From NCBI GenBank assembly GCA_023055355.1, contig JALJCS010000001.1, positions 68,675,381-68,739,380 of the forward strand: a stretch of 64,000 nt of DNA. The letters run 5' to 3'. This document shows, one piece after another, positions 48,461 through 61,429 of this stretch (its first letter is position 1; each line of letters starts with the position of its first letter). The position numbers and the translations under genes were made by a program. The notes beneath the pieces were generated by a model that did no database searches, was not told the DNA's origin, and saw nothing but the letters and a program-made list of their open reading frames with translations. The DNA comes from Agelaius tricolor. Taxonomy: Eukaryota; Chordata; Aves; Passeriformes; Icteridae.

Positions 48461-51400
48461 TTGAATAGATTCTTAGCAAAACATGAAAAAAAGTGTTTTG
48501 CTTTTCTTCATCAGTCTTGTACTACTAACTGCTTTTTGTTCTCTGACCCACTGTTGATTTCTGATTATTCCTCCCATTTGTCAGGATAATTTTTAATCAT
48601 GGTCCTGTCTTGTGAAATGCTTGCCAAATCAGATCTTGCTGGTTGGTTGGCCAGTTAGTTGCATTGCTCATTGATTTATTTATTGCCTCATTATCTGCTA
48701 CGTATATAGGTGCATTTATTATGGTTTGTTCTGCTGGCTAGCAAAGCCAGACTGACTGATTTATTGTTGCCAGAATTCTCCTTCCTCTTCATTTTAAAAC
48801 ATTGCATCCCTTCAAAGCAACAGTATATAAACATTTGATTCTAGCATGAGTTACAACTACAAGATTGGTCCACGAACAGAAGAGAACTGCTTCTTTTCAC
48901 ACAGGTATTCTGATCTTAAATCAAGCAACGTCTACTCAGATTTGAAGGGAATACAGTCCTGTTGCTCTTATTTCAGATATATTGCCTGTTTTGAGCATGA
49001 CAAGATCCTGTGGTCACAAGACATTTGGTTTCTGAAACTTGGCTATGTAGTAAAGGAATTACAGGATATGCAGGATTAATTGTTGGCAAGTACAGAAGGA
49101 GATCAGAAAGGTGTGCCATTCTTCTTAAAGTGAAGTGGGTAAGATAACCATGTACAATGTCTCAAAATGTCAGAATACAAGCAATGAGATAAAAAAAAAC
49201 CCCACCAAACCTTCAAATCTGAGATTTAAGAAATCAAATTTTCGTAGTAGGAATTACAATATTATGGGTTGCATATATTTTACTTATATTCCTGAACCAG
49301 TTACTGCTATTATGAATACTTATTGATGCTGAAAGCAGCAAAAATGCAGAAAACATCTTAAAATGACAAGTTTAATTTTAATAATTAACTTAATTAACTT
49401 AAGCAATCTGTTCTACAGAGTGATATTTCTGTGCACACTTTGGAGATTCTTGTTTAAAATATTCATGTGGAAATGAGGAGTGCTGGAAAGAAAAAAAACT
49501 CTTTAACGATAAGTGTGAGACGCCAGTGTAGTTGTCAAAGTCACTAAAACCACTTTCACACTCTTTATACACAATTCAGATAACTGGATTTTAAACAAAA
49601 TTAAATCAGCATTTTATTGGTGTTAAGGGCATGTTAATTTTAATCATTTGATAATTAAAGCCTTTGCTTATTGTTCTGTAACATCAAACCATCAATTCTT
49701 TCCTCACTGATAGAAGATGATGATTTCAAGTTTTCCAAACACTCCAAGATTCATACATATCATTACCATGAATTACAGTACAAGTTAAAAAAATAACAAA
49801 AAAAGTGAACTTAGAAGTGATCAGATAACCAGACAAAACACAATGGTGAAAAAGAGCAGCGCACTAGGCATTCCACAAAACTGGCACTCTGATACCTAAA
49901 ATACCCAATCTTGAAAAGACTAATAATCAAATCATGAAAGGTACAATGTTGATAGCTTAGTAAATATTAGCATAATGATGTGTGGTTTAGCGTACACTCG
50001 AAAAAATATATTAGGGAAAATACTTGTGAAAGACAAGAAAAACAAGGGAGCAAAAGTGAGACAGAGTACCCAGAGACCAGGCAGCTCAAGGTCAAACCAA
50101 GGAAGTACTTCAAGTGCTTTGTCTTCATGACTGAGAGGAGTGACCCGTAGGTCCCCTCTTAGAGTAGACAAGTGCTTAGCTACTGCCAGCAGGGGATAAG
50201 AACAACAGCAAAGCTGTCACCACATATCCCAACCAGACTTCCTTCCAGCTGGGGAAAGATGCTAGCCCTGCCTAGGACCACTTTCTTTGCTTCTCTGGTT
50301 CATTGCCTTTCTTCACAAGGCAGCATTTCTACTCACTATATTATTTGTGTTACGTGAACAGAGAGACTTCTTTCCTACAGCTTGCTGGCCTCACATGCTC
50401 CCTGTGGGTAATCTGGGTATATAAGACTTCAAAATGCAGTTCTAAAAATCCATAACCTTTTTACAGTTGAATTCTTTTATAGGAGTCTGTGTACAGTTTA
50501 TTCAAATCACAGGTGTTGGAAATTGAGTTTGCTTAGAGAGGAAGGAAGTGAGAGTATAATGCATTTTTCATACCAGATGATGACATGGAATGCAGTCATG
50601 CAGAAATCACTCAGCTTCTTCTTAGAGACTTCGTTTCAAAGCACCATTAAGTAAAGCTGATTGTTTTGCCCAAACACTAAGTTCATTACTTAAAAGTAAT
50701 CTGCAAGGGAAATGCATGTGTTCTTTAATTCACTAAATGATTCGCCTTGTTGAAGTGTCAGATAAGACAAAGAACCTTTAAACTCCAGAAGAGCTTGCTC
50801 ACAAAATGAGACAAGCCACTTTTTGTTTTACTGATTTATTTGATCAAGAATGCCTGAGTCATGAGTTACTTGTCTCTGTTATAAATTTCAACATAAAGCT
50901 CAAATTAAGCATTTGATTCTAATTTCACTGAATATTACATAATTTTCAACCACTGGTCAGATTTAAAGTAAACTTATAGTGCACAGCTAGTGTGCCTCTA
51001 CCAGGACAAAATTATTTCCCAAAATAGTAGAGCTAGACATAATTCCCAGAGGCTTGCAGCAGTGCCATGTGGAATTTGGGAGGAGCTCTGCTTTCATGTT
51101 AAGACTAACAGGCAAATCCTAGCTGCACATGTCACCTTCTGTCTGTAAGTCAGCCGGGAAATCCCAGCCAAAGAATTATCTGTGAAAATTCTTTCCAACT
51201 TACTGCAGCAGAAAGCTTCACCAAGTAATCCTATTTTCCCGCCCAGCAAAAAACTTTGGGGTTTTTTTTTGCCCTTTTCATAGTCCCCCATTAGCTTAAA
51301 ATTACTGAGGTCATTAGAAATAAAATATCCATATTTTATGCATTTCATGCTAATTTACAGGCCTGCATGATGTCAAATCCATCTTTATCCTATGTAGACC

Positions 51401-52084
51401 ACATAGGAAAGCTGCCTAATAACAACTGCTCTCTTAAGTGTGTGAGCACATGTGTGCACACAAATACATTTTCCCATTCCAGTAAAGGTATAAATTCACC
51501 ACAATTGATAGTAAGCATATGTAGAAAAGGGCTAATACTTGACTCCTGTGGTCTCAGAAGCAATGAAATTAAATTTTTGCTGCCCTTTTTATCCCTGTGA
51601 CAAGCATTTTGCTTCAGAGACCCTGATTACCTTTGATGCAGCACAGTTCAGCAGATGAAGATGATGCCCTCATGCTGTTTGTAGGTATTTCATATCACAG
51701 CTGGCTGGTGGGTGCCACTGTGTATGAGCTGCTCACCTCTCACTTTTAGCTTAAGCTCAGCCAGGCTTTTGTAAGCCAGCAAGTCACCATGCAGATGCAG
51801 ACACAAAGTAATGGCTTTCCAGGAAGAGCTGGTGATAGAGAAATCCAGATCATTGCTATAAAACTTTTAGGTCTCAAGCAGGATTCTCAGCCAGCTTCTG
51901 CGTCTGGGGCCTACTCTGCTAAAGATTTTATTTTGCATGGATATAAGCAAAAATAATTCAGTAAAAAAATTTAATCAACTGCAGACACAAAATGAGTAAA
52001 TGCTGACCAAACAGCAATTAGTACATTAAAGTCTTGGAATCACAGTTAATTAGGAATATAAATTTTGTCCCAATCCATGCGGAA
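48461..52084. other. Non-coding stretch, no gene seen
   Basis: No gene or dispersed repeat recognised. Short AT-rich tandem words (TTAATTAACTTAATTAACTT-like) occur near 49,380-49,402. The frames at 48.85-49.33 kb and 49.9-50.2 kb carry no recognisable domain. Confidence 0.6.
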
Positions 52085-52536
52085 TTAGGAATCTCAAGTA
52101 CATCACCCAGTTTGGAGCACCACAGTTCAAGGAAGGCACAAGTGAGCAGACAGGACACTCTGGATAAAAGGAAGGGTCCAAAGTCTAGGAAGATAACTAT
52201 GATACACAACTGAAAGTAGGATTTTTCCTATGATGACTGAGGGACCCCTGGTAACAAAGATTACAAAGTAGGGTACAAATCAGAAGGGAACAAACCATTT
52301 CTTGTGTCCACCAGGGCAAGACTAACCTGTTGCACCTATACGTATAAAGTTTTACTTTTGGAAAGAAAAGAAAGCTCACTTTCTAAAAGTAGGCAAATAC
52401 ATAGATTGACACTTTTTAAAACAAGTTGGAGAAATATCTATCAGGAAAGACTTACATATAGCTGATCTTACCATGACATAGGGAATGGAATGGATGATCT
52501 ATCATGACCTCACCCAGCTTAATTTTCCACGGATCT
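52085..52536 (+). repeat. Ancient, highly diverged CR1 LINE relic
   Basis: A plus-strand old CR1 copy, near-colinear over ~450 bp. Landmarks are 'AATCTCAAGTACATCACCCAGTTTGGAGCACCACAGTTCAAGGAAGG', 'AGGGTCC', 'GACTGAGGGAC', 'CTTGTGTCCACCAGGGCAAGACTA', 'AAACAAGTTGGAGAAATATCTATCAGGAA', then the tail 'GGAATGGATGATCTATCATGACCTCACCCAGCTTAATTTTCC'. The tail follows the old form 'GACTAGATGACCTCTTGAGGTCCCTTCCAGCCCTA'. It is the same kind of element as the minus copy at 48 kb and about as decayed. Confidence 0.62.
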
Positions 52537-54076
52537 AATGTCTAACTTCAGCATCTTGAAAACATAGGATCAGAAACTTCCAGGAAACAGAGAAAAAAAG
52601 AGGGACCAGAAACATTCCAGCTTCCGTTGAGCTCAAGGAAGACATGAAAAAGAAAACAAGGATAACACCCTGCAGTAAGGATCAGGTGGAGTGGCAGACT
52701 GGGCACTCAGAGCCAGTGTCTAGGGGTGACAGCCTCCCACAGGGCAGGTGAGAAGATTTATGCCTGGTGCAGCTTGACTTTTGGAGCAGAGAGTGTCCTA
52801 CATATACTGCTGTTAAACAGATTTCATGAGGAAGCTGGCTGAGTGGAGAGGTTTCATGCCTGCATCAGACAGTGGGCTCAGAGGCAACTGTCAGATATTT
52901 TGGTGATACCTTTTACATCAGAGAGCCATCTCCAAGGCACAGGACTATTAATTCACTGAGGTTAACAAAACCAAACAAACAAAAAGAAAAATAAAAACTT
53001 TGACTTCAAAGTAACTTGCAACATTTTCAGCATCCACTGGGTCTGTGCATCCTGCATTTGCATGAGAGAAAATACAACTGCAGACTATGAAACATTTAAT
53101 GGCACATATACTGAGAAAGATACAGACACTGATACATGTTGCTCTATTTTAATACATTCAGTTACCACATCTAAGAATCTAAGTACATTTGTCTCTCAGT
53201 TGTTAATTCTTAAGTCACCTGTTACTAATTAAAATAATTTCCCTAAAAAATTTACCTGAAAGTACCACTAAACTTATTTTTCTTTAGCAAAATTATTATC
53301 AATGTAGACAGAAAAAGTTTCTCTTAAAAATATTAACCCAAAGCTTTTCCCTAATGGAAAAAAGCTATATATATAAATATAAAACATAGATGCTTTTAGG
53401 GAAGCACAGTGCAGATGAAAATGAGGAGAAAATGAAGTAGCAAATAAATATTTTACATTGTGTTTCTTACTTTTTGTTTTAACCAGTTGAAGTTAGACAC
53501 AAAGTTACACATTGGGAAATGAACATTAAATGAACACTAAGTGCTGCATGTAAGCATTGCTTGGGAAAATTGAAAATGTGATATACAGAAAACTGTCCAA
53601 TCATTAAATATAAAAAGCTACATGTTCCATGAACAGCAAGTGGACAGATGGGTGGAAGGCTTGGATGAGCTGTTTGATGGCCTCCCACCATTCGTTCTGG
53701 TATGCCAACTGGTAATTACTCTCCAGAAAACTATGCAGGTCCAGGCTGTGCTTTGTCACATAAAACCTATGCAATGACACGGGTCATAAACAATCTATAG
53801 GCATATCTACACTGGATTTACAAAATAAATGATGTAATGGTAACTCAATGTAATTTTGAAAATAACAGAGGCATAACTGTGTATAGTAATGTGGTCACAT
53901 CTGGTCAAACTGCCACATGTGCACAATCAGATGTCTTACCAGGCCAGCTGAAAAAATAATGCTGAAATATATCTGTATTGACTGTATTACTTTGTCCCAA
54001 CCATTCTCACAGTTACAGCTCCAGCCCTTTTGTGCCACAGAGCTGAAATTCAGTGTTGATACCAGGCTATGTTTTC

Positions 54077-54127
54077 AATCAGCCAGTCATTTTTAGCCAG
54101 TTAGTAATCAATCAGCCAGTAATTTTT
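54077..54127. repeat. Short direct repeat
   Basis: TCAATCAGCCAGT followed by CATTTTT recurs as TCAATCAGCCAGT followed by AATTTTT about 31 bp later, with another AGCCAGTTAGT word in between. It is a small degenerate local duplication. Confidence 0.65.
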
Positions 54128-56127
54128 CCTCTGACGTGAGAAAATTGGGTACAGCGGTTGTGTTTAGCTACAGGTCAGCTACGGTTCATTGCTACAGCCC
54201 TATCTCTGCACTCTGCTGAATCATTACCATCATTCCCTCCACTGGTGCTGTTTCCAGCTCATCTGAAATCATATAGAGGTAGTGAAGAGCACCGAGTATC
54301 AGTTCAGTGATGAACAAGTCACTGAATTTGAGTCATTCTGATGAAATATGTGGGGATCCAGCATGCACATTTTAAAGTGATAGTTTTAAGGTAAATTAGG
54401 ATGACATAAGGATGCATCTTTCTCACAATAACAAGTTACTCTTCTTTTTACAAATTGGAATTTTAAGCAATATATTTTTCTGTCTATTAAGGGCTCTTCT
54501 CATTTTAACACCGGTGGCAGTTTTCACTGAGCTATTGCACATAATTAAGATGATACCTAAGGCTGATTGTTGACAGACTCTACCACAGCTTACCTCCGCT
54601 TTGCTCCTTCAACACACTCCCAACACCTACTAAGATGTCCACTGATATGCTATTTCAGTTTAAAATCAGAACTAGTAGCCTCACATTAGTCTGTGAATAT
54701 TAAAAACCTTTTTCTAATGCTCAGAAATGTACTTGGAGGACTTAAAAATTGTTATGATTTAATATATCATATACATATATATATTTATAAGGAAATAATT
54801 CTATTTATTAGTCAGCCATTGATACACAATGAAGAATAAAAACTGGAAAACTTTAAAGAAAAAATAAGGACGTTGAAAAAAAATACCTGGAATGTCCTTT
54901 AGAATAAAAGATCAAGATTCATTTCTGTGTTATCCAGTATCCCTGTCTTGGTGTTCATTTTCTCTAAAACTACATGAAAAATAGCGTCTGGGAAAAAATT
55001 TTGTGAGAAAACTCAACAGCAAAGGAATAATTGTGTAAATAAAAGCTGTCCTCAACCAAAGTTTTTCAGCGACCACCTTGACAGCTCTTTGTGATTCACT
55101 GAAGAAGCAAAGGATAACCCCATGTATTTATGATCATATTCTCAGCCCTTGCTTAGCTAGTTAAAAAAGAGCACAGATAACAAATTGTCACACTTTCAGG
55201 TGCTAAACGCCCAAATATGAGTGCTTATATCCATGTCTATATACCTGAACAATGCAACTTCTCCAAAATGTGGATGTGAAGTCAGAGTCACAGTGCAGAG
55301 CAAACTATTTCAGGCCTAATGCTGGAGATGCACAAAGGCAAAGGTGGATTGATTTTAATTTTGAATTTTTAGACAGATAATGGCATGAACTCTGCTAATT
55401 CTCTTCTCTAGTTTTGAAATACTGATATTTTCAATAAGCTATTCCATAGAGATCGGTATCTGAGATTGGAGGATTGAGTCTGTCACAAAGCACATATTCT
55501 CTCTTTGAAAGAGAGAGAAGGAATTGATTATTAGTTTAGACTAGTTATTTAATGATCAGACTGAAAAAATATTCAGCCCAGAAAGGTTTAGTGTTCGCAA
55601 ATCCATTATAAGATCCCTCTGCCTACATAAACCAAAGTTTTGCTGCCCTTCTTTGTTACCATATTGCATTTCAGCTGCTTATCTGTTCACATTATCTACT
55701 GCACACCAGCATCTATTCTGGCACTGCAGTTGATGTCCAGGTTTTTACTGCTCATGACAAAATCACATTTCATTAGCGTTGTCCACATGGACATCTGTCA
55801 TACTGCATTGCATCTTGTATGCAGAATTTCATACAGGGTTTGATGTGGAAAACATGTCCCCATAGATTTGCCCAAGAGTTGAGAAAAAAATTGATGTCTG
55901 GAATTTTTTAAGAAGGTTAGTTGGCTAGTCTGGTTCTGACTGTGGGAAAAAAAGAAGAAAAAAAAATTTAAGAAAACTCACCAACCAACAAAATATCACA
56001 ACCACCAATGTATATGTTGAAAGTAAGCCCAAATCTATATTCTTTTCACAAATTAACAAAAGAACTGTAGATTGAATTATTTTTATAGTCATTTTCTTAT
56101 TGACTTTCACCTCCTCTTCAGTTTAGG

Positions 56128-56156
56128 AGCTAAGCACCACGCAGTCATTCCCCCCT
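56128..56156 (-). repeat. Short LTR-like fragment
   Basis: The string GCTAAGCACCACGCAG followed by TCATTCCCCCC matches the inner continuation of the same avian LTR end seen near 20,654, in the same reverse orientation. Only about 29 bp match, so it may be a small relic or chance. No retroviral gene is present. Confidence 0.35.
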
Positions 56157-58939
56157 TCTGAAATTTTCCACTAAATGTATTTTTATTGGTTTGAGGCTTC
56201 AGCTGTCAAAAGCCCATCATAAAAAAAAAAAACCCCATATTTTGAATTTAATCTTATCTGATTGTCTGAATGGCTCATCTTGTTATTTCCTTTCTTACTG
56301 GACAATCAGAATTTTTAACTTAAAATTTTCCTTGTCCAATATTTTCAGGAAGTACCTTATCAGCTGTAGGAGCCTCCTATTGGACAAGCCCTTTTCTAGG
56401 ATATTTTTTGTCAGAAATTCAAAGATGTTTCATATCTGAGTATTCCTGAATCCTGTTTTTTTCAGTACCAGCCATAATTGTCTGAAAAAACATTTACAAT
56501 GAAAGTAAATCTGTAATCTTAGATATAGTTTATGAAAATTAACACTTTGAATAAGGAACTTTTAAAAGAATTGTCTCCTGACACTAAATAAGTCACATGA
56601 ACCCTAAATATATTACCTATGGGAAGGAAACTAAGGCAGCAAATATCTTCAGGTATGAGATAGAAAGACCTTAGTCTGGTTGAGACATATATTACAGGAG
56701 CATTCAGTGACAGAAAATATTTTAATCTATTAAAATGCAGTAAAGCAAAGACATTATAAGGTACAACATATAGTGCATTATATAAATAATTAAAAATAAA
56801 TCTACTGCTGTAGTATTTATGAGACTTGAAGCATTTTTAATAGGTCAAGCCAAAAAAAGGTATTTATTTTTTCTGTCTCAAGCATTAAAAACCCATGATT
56901 TAATGGTAATAACAAAAAATATATGAATAAATTTTTCCCCCTGGAATGGAAATCATAGTCATCTCTGCCTTTACTTACAGCAAAGAAATTAGTATGAGAG
57001 AATCATGTAAACACCAGCAGTGATCAAAAAGAGCTCTACATTTCTTTGGTTAAAGAAAGGCCAACTGAATGGCACAGAGGAATGATGAAATAGAGAATTA
57101 TTTGAAATTATCAAAAACTTGTTTTAAACTTGTTTGGAAGGATTAAAATAGATAAGCTCTGCCACATAAATGGAGTCATTCATACACATTTGACATTTTA
57201 AATTGCAGCAGCACAAAACACGGATTATTGATAGATCAATAAGAGTAGTTTCTTTGTTGCTTGCCCAAGAATTGAGATTTGCATTATCATTCCTTGCATT
57301 TTTTATATAATTGATATAATTGAATCATTTCAGACACAATTAGAAGGCACAATTAATATTTCTAGGAGCTCCAAAGATGATTAAATGTTTTGGTCTGCCA
57401 AGAATATTGTTAAAACACATTATACCATCAAAAATTGCAGAGCTAATTCTTTTTAGAACTCAATTTTCCTTAAATTCTTCAGAAGTCTGGCAACTTATTT
57501 ATGACTTATTACATTTCCTACAACTCACACACAGTACTATGTTCATCCACTTTGGCCAGAACACTGTTCATAACTCCATTCATTATCAGTCAAAGAAATT
57601 CTTGAAATGCCTCAAAATATGCACAGTGGTCAAGGGGTCAGTAGTTCAATAGTCACTCACTCTTTGTCCTTCTTACCCTCATGTGCACACTGGGTGTGCT
57701 CCAGAGGCCACTGGGGATCTTTTGATGGCCTTCAAAGGGGCCTGGCAGAAATGCCTGTGCAACAAAACAGACCTGCCTGTTTACCAGGACATCTTTTCCC
57801 CTCCACCCCTGTTGATCCACCCTGGGCTCTGCTGACCTCTGCAAGACACACCCATCTGGCCTTCCCTCACTGTGTCTTTCTTCTCTCTGAATCATTATTG
57901 ATGACAAGCTCACTATGAGGTCTCAACTGGATTAGCAGGCTCAGCTGTAAAAGGGCTGTACTAAAACTTAGAACTAAGGAGTGTTTCCCTGGACTGAATT
58001 CACCATAATATATATTTTTCCTCCCTGGCTATATGGGAAGCTGTAAAATCAACTCCAGATGTAAAAAAAAGAAAAAAAATAAAAAACAATTAAAAAAACC
58101 ATTGTGGAGGTAAATGGCAGCTGGGTCAGGTGTAATTTGGGAATTAAAGTGAAGTCAGCAGACAGCCCAGCTGAAACTTGTCATGGGATATGCAAGATAG
58201 CAACAGGAAAGTAACAGTGTGAATAAGAAGCTTGCAATGACTTCACCTGATCCCAATTTCTAATGACAGCTGCCACCTGTCCTTCCCTCAGAATGGGATT
58301 TTCAGTCCCCAGTTCAATGCAAGAGAGATATGTTAGAGAAGGTTTTAAAAGCAAATATTTCTGGAGCAGCATTCTGGCTGCACTAGTACAATTTCTTTGA
58401 GCAACTACTACTAAAGTGCATGGTAGGTACTTCAGTGTTATCCCTTTAGGATAAATAATATGTCAGTGAAATAAAATTCTGATTCAAGAGACAAGCTCTT
58501 GAAAAACTAAAAGGAGGAAATTTCAGTTTGTGTACCTATATTTTTATTTATTCTGGAAACCTGAATTTTATGTAGTTTCCTTTTCCATGTAACAGAATGC
58601 ATTAAAATTCATTCCTTAAAGGAACAATTTTATGCAATTTTATGTCTGTCAAAATACCTGAGAGAGATGTGAAATCTTGTATAAAATTGTTTTTCTTACA
58701 TTTACCAAAATTACAACTATTCTGAGACCTGTTCAAATCACTATTGCACATCTAAGATCCACATGGGAAGAAATGCAAGAACAGGACTCTCCTGCAAAAT
58801 TAGAACAAACTAAAAGGGGCCCTTGAGCTCCGGACAGGGCCCTTTGGATGATTCCTTGCACGTTCCTCATGCTCAGAGACCTAAGGAAATGTTCTTATCT
58901 CCATTGCCCATAGTTAGGTTTCTGTCTGCTGCCAGCCCC

Positions 58940-59215
58940 TCTGGAGCCATCGGAGCTCCTGGCTGAGCCAGGCCCATCTGGCTTGGAGCCCTTGATGAGC
59001 TCACACCAGTTTGCCCACATCTTGTCTGGAGGGGAGCCCAAACCCAGACACTGAATGTCCCCGTGGTCTCTCCAGTGTGGAGTAGAGGGGGATAATCCCA
59101 CCCCTGTGAGGATGGATTCTGCTCCTGCATGGCTCCTGATGCTCCAGGGCACCAGTACATCCCAGAGAGCTGCTCCCCAGCCATCAGCCTGCCCACAGCC
59201 TGCCAGGGTTATTTA
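58940..59215 (-). repeat. CR1 LINE ORF2 fragment (probable)
   Basis: On minus, starting from the high-coordinate side, this reads like CR1 ORF2: 'GGCTGGGGAGCAGCTCTCTGG', 'TACTGGTGCCCTGG', a gap, 'ATTATCCCCCTCTACTCCACACTGGAGAGACCAC', 'CAGTGTCTGGGTTTGGGCTCCCC' and 'GAGCTCATCAAGGGC'. The order and orientation fit the consensus, with deletions and no intact frame. It has no 3' tail, so it is an internal piece. The GC-rich flank below 58,940 may also belong to it but was not assignable. Confidence 0.55.
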
Positions 59216-61429
59216 CTTCCTCGAGGCAGGAATCTGCATTGTGTGGGAGCTCAAGTCATGTGATACAGTGCAAAGCCAAGTTGCTCATAAGTGACAGCAA
59301 CTTGCTATTTCCTTAGGGATTTTGAATGAGAGGAATGATTGATTGCAAGCACATGCTTTTAAGGGGGACATGCAATTATGTAAAAATCAGATAGGGGTCT
59401 TGGTTTTTCCTCACCACAGAAAGGTTCACAGAAACAAACAGTATGGTTCATGAAACTTCTTAATTAAAGGGTGCCTCCTCATGGTTGGATTAATCTTCTA
59501 ACCAGCAAGATCTTCTTGAGCAGAGCAGCTGAAGTGAAGAACAGTATCCACATAACACAGTGCTTGCATTATGCTTAGGCTTTCCTATTTAACATACAGT
59601 TTGTCTTCCACCCACTGTGTTTTCTATAAACACTAAACTGTTTCAGCAGGACTGAATTTTCATTTCATGGCTATTGACACCCTGGTGGTTTCTGGTGATT
59701 CAGAGGTGATTTTGCATTCAAATGTGAGTCTATACCTGAGAAACCATTTTTTCTACTATTTGTGTCATAGAGGAAGTACCTCAAAACACCATTTAGCCAT
59801 AACTCAACACCTGCATTTCTTCTGGGAAAGAAAATTGTGTGCTATCCCCTTATATAGACTTCATTTTGAGGATGTATTAAAGTCCCAGATGTAAGAAAGC
59901 ATGGACAATGCATATTACAGCTACTGGTAGGAATAAGAACTTAAGGATCAAGACCTGGATTCAGTGGTCCAGAGTTCTCATTACAGGGTAAAACAGAGAG
60001 ATCTGAGGAAAGGGAAAAAACAAAAAAGGATGAAAAAAAGAAGTAATTATGTATGCTGTAATTCTCTCCAGATTGGTCCTCATGCTGTTCACATCTGACA
60101 GTAATGTGATTAAAGGAGCACAGACTCGCTAGAACTGAGGAGAAAGAAAAACTCTGCTGTGATATTTGCTTTTCAATTCCTTCAGATTTTGAATTCAGAT
60201 GAAGAACTCTGGTTTTTAGTAATTTCTCTGACACAGTGCAAAACCCTGGTGCTGTACTGGAGAAGTGAGTTGCAGAACCAATCAATTTTATTTCCTCATT
60301 AAAAGAATAAATGATTATGCAATGATTCTTCAAACCAGGCCATAGATCAGATTGTAGAAAACTAATACTGTAGTCAAGCATATACTATCACTACAGTTAC
60401 CATGGTGATCCACTAAGCAGCTCCCATTTGCCCTGAAAGTCATTGTCATTCACATGAAATATGCCTTAACATCAGGATCTAGAAATACTTCATATTGATC
60501 TACAGGCAACATTTTATAATTAATTGAAAATACTTAGGTTACTAACACACAAAACATTTTTTATGGAAATAAGCCCAAATCAAAATGTGCTGTGTGGGAG
60601 GCTGGTCCCTTTTTCACAGGTATCTATCTATAGGTTATTTTGCATGTATGAAAAATATTTGTCAGCTCGCATCTTTGCAGGATGAGAATTCATAATGTCT
60701 TGCTAGCTGCTAGGTCAGGTATCATGGAGGTGACATTCAACAGAGAAAAACAGAGCTCATCATCATTTTAATTTTAAATTGGAGCTTGCACTGTTCCCTA
60801 CTGGTTATCTATACAGTTTAATTTAAAAATTAAATGTTAGAACTCCCCACTCAACATCACGCCACTCTGCTGTGCTACTTGAGGAAATCCTGTTTCTATG
60901 GTAACTGCAGGAGACTTATTCAAAACCACTGATGTCAGCCACATACAATATAAACAAACCTCTGAACCACTGATATATTCCATTATATTATTTGCAACAG
61001 TAATGACATACATCAGTCATGGTCCCAGTGAGTATTTTAGTAATTGAAATAAATATATACAGAGAGAAGGATATAGATGTATTTCCTAAAATATATATAA
61101 ATAAAAAAGCTTTAGAGGGGTACATATTTATTTACCAATGCCATTTTAATAACACTTTAGGAGAAAATATCACTACATTAGACATTTTCCAAATTCCACT
61201 TGTGACTAAGAAAGTGCTTGAGGACCATCCAGCCCAAGCCACCAACTACATCAGCTGAAGCCAAACCCACTGGTTTTGATCTGTGGAGTGCCTCAGTACA
61301 ATGTTTTCAGTTCTGCTGGGGATTTAAGTGTTTGCAGGCCACCTCACCTCTGCCCTCTGGAGGGCAAGGGTCTACTGGTTGTTCCTGTCCAGGATGGAGA
61401 GAGGTCTGGATTTGAGGCCAGAGCAGGAT
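59216..61429. other. Non-coding stretch, no gene seen
   Basis: No gene or dispersed repeat recognised. The longest frame (59,941-60,381, minus, 146 codons) has no known domain. RFX-like words occur at 60,396-60,409 (GTTACCATGGTGAT) and 60,892-60,905 (GTTTCTATGGTAAC), each with one imperfect half-site. Confidence 0.6.

Larger units (their letters stand above)
52537..58939. other. Long non-coding stretch, no gene seen
   Basis: About 6.4 kb without a recognisable gene. It includes a short direct repeat of TCAATCAGCCAGT at 54,077-54,127, AT dinucleotide-rich words at about 53,365-53,380 and 54,764-54,786, an LTR-end-like scrap at 56,128-56,156 and purine-rich A runs at 55,947-55,968 and 58,062-58,094. 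The stretch at 57,640-57,930 is noticeably richer in GC but I could not assign it. Confidence 0.55.

Noticed and set aside
57640..57930. GC-richer segment with open frames on both strands
   Set aside because: I could not place it in any repeat or protein family. Similarity to CR1 ORF2 on minus was too weak to claim.
59941..60381. 146-codon minus frame
   Set aside because: Low-complexity serine/phenylalanine run from an A-rich tract and no known domain; likely chance.
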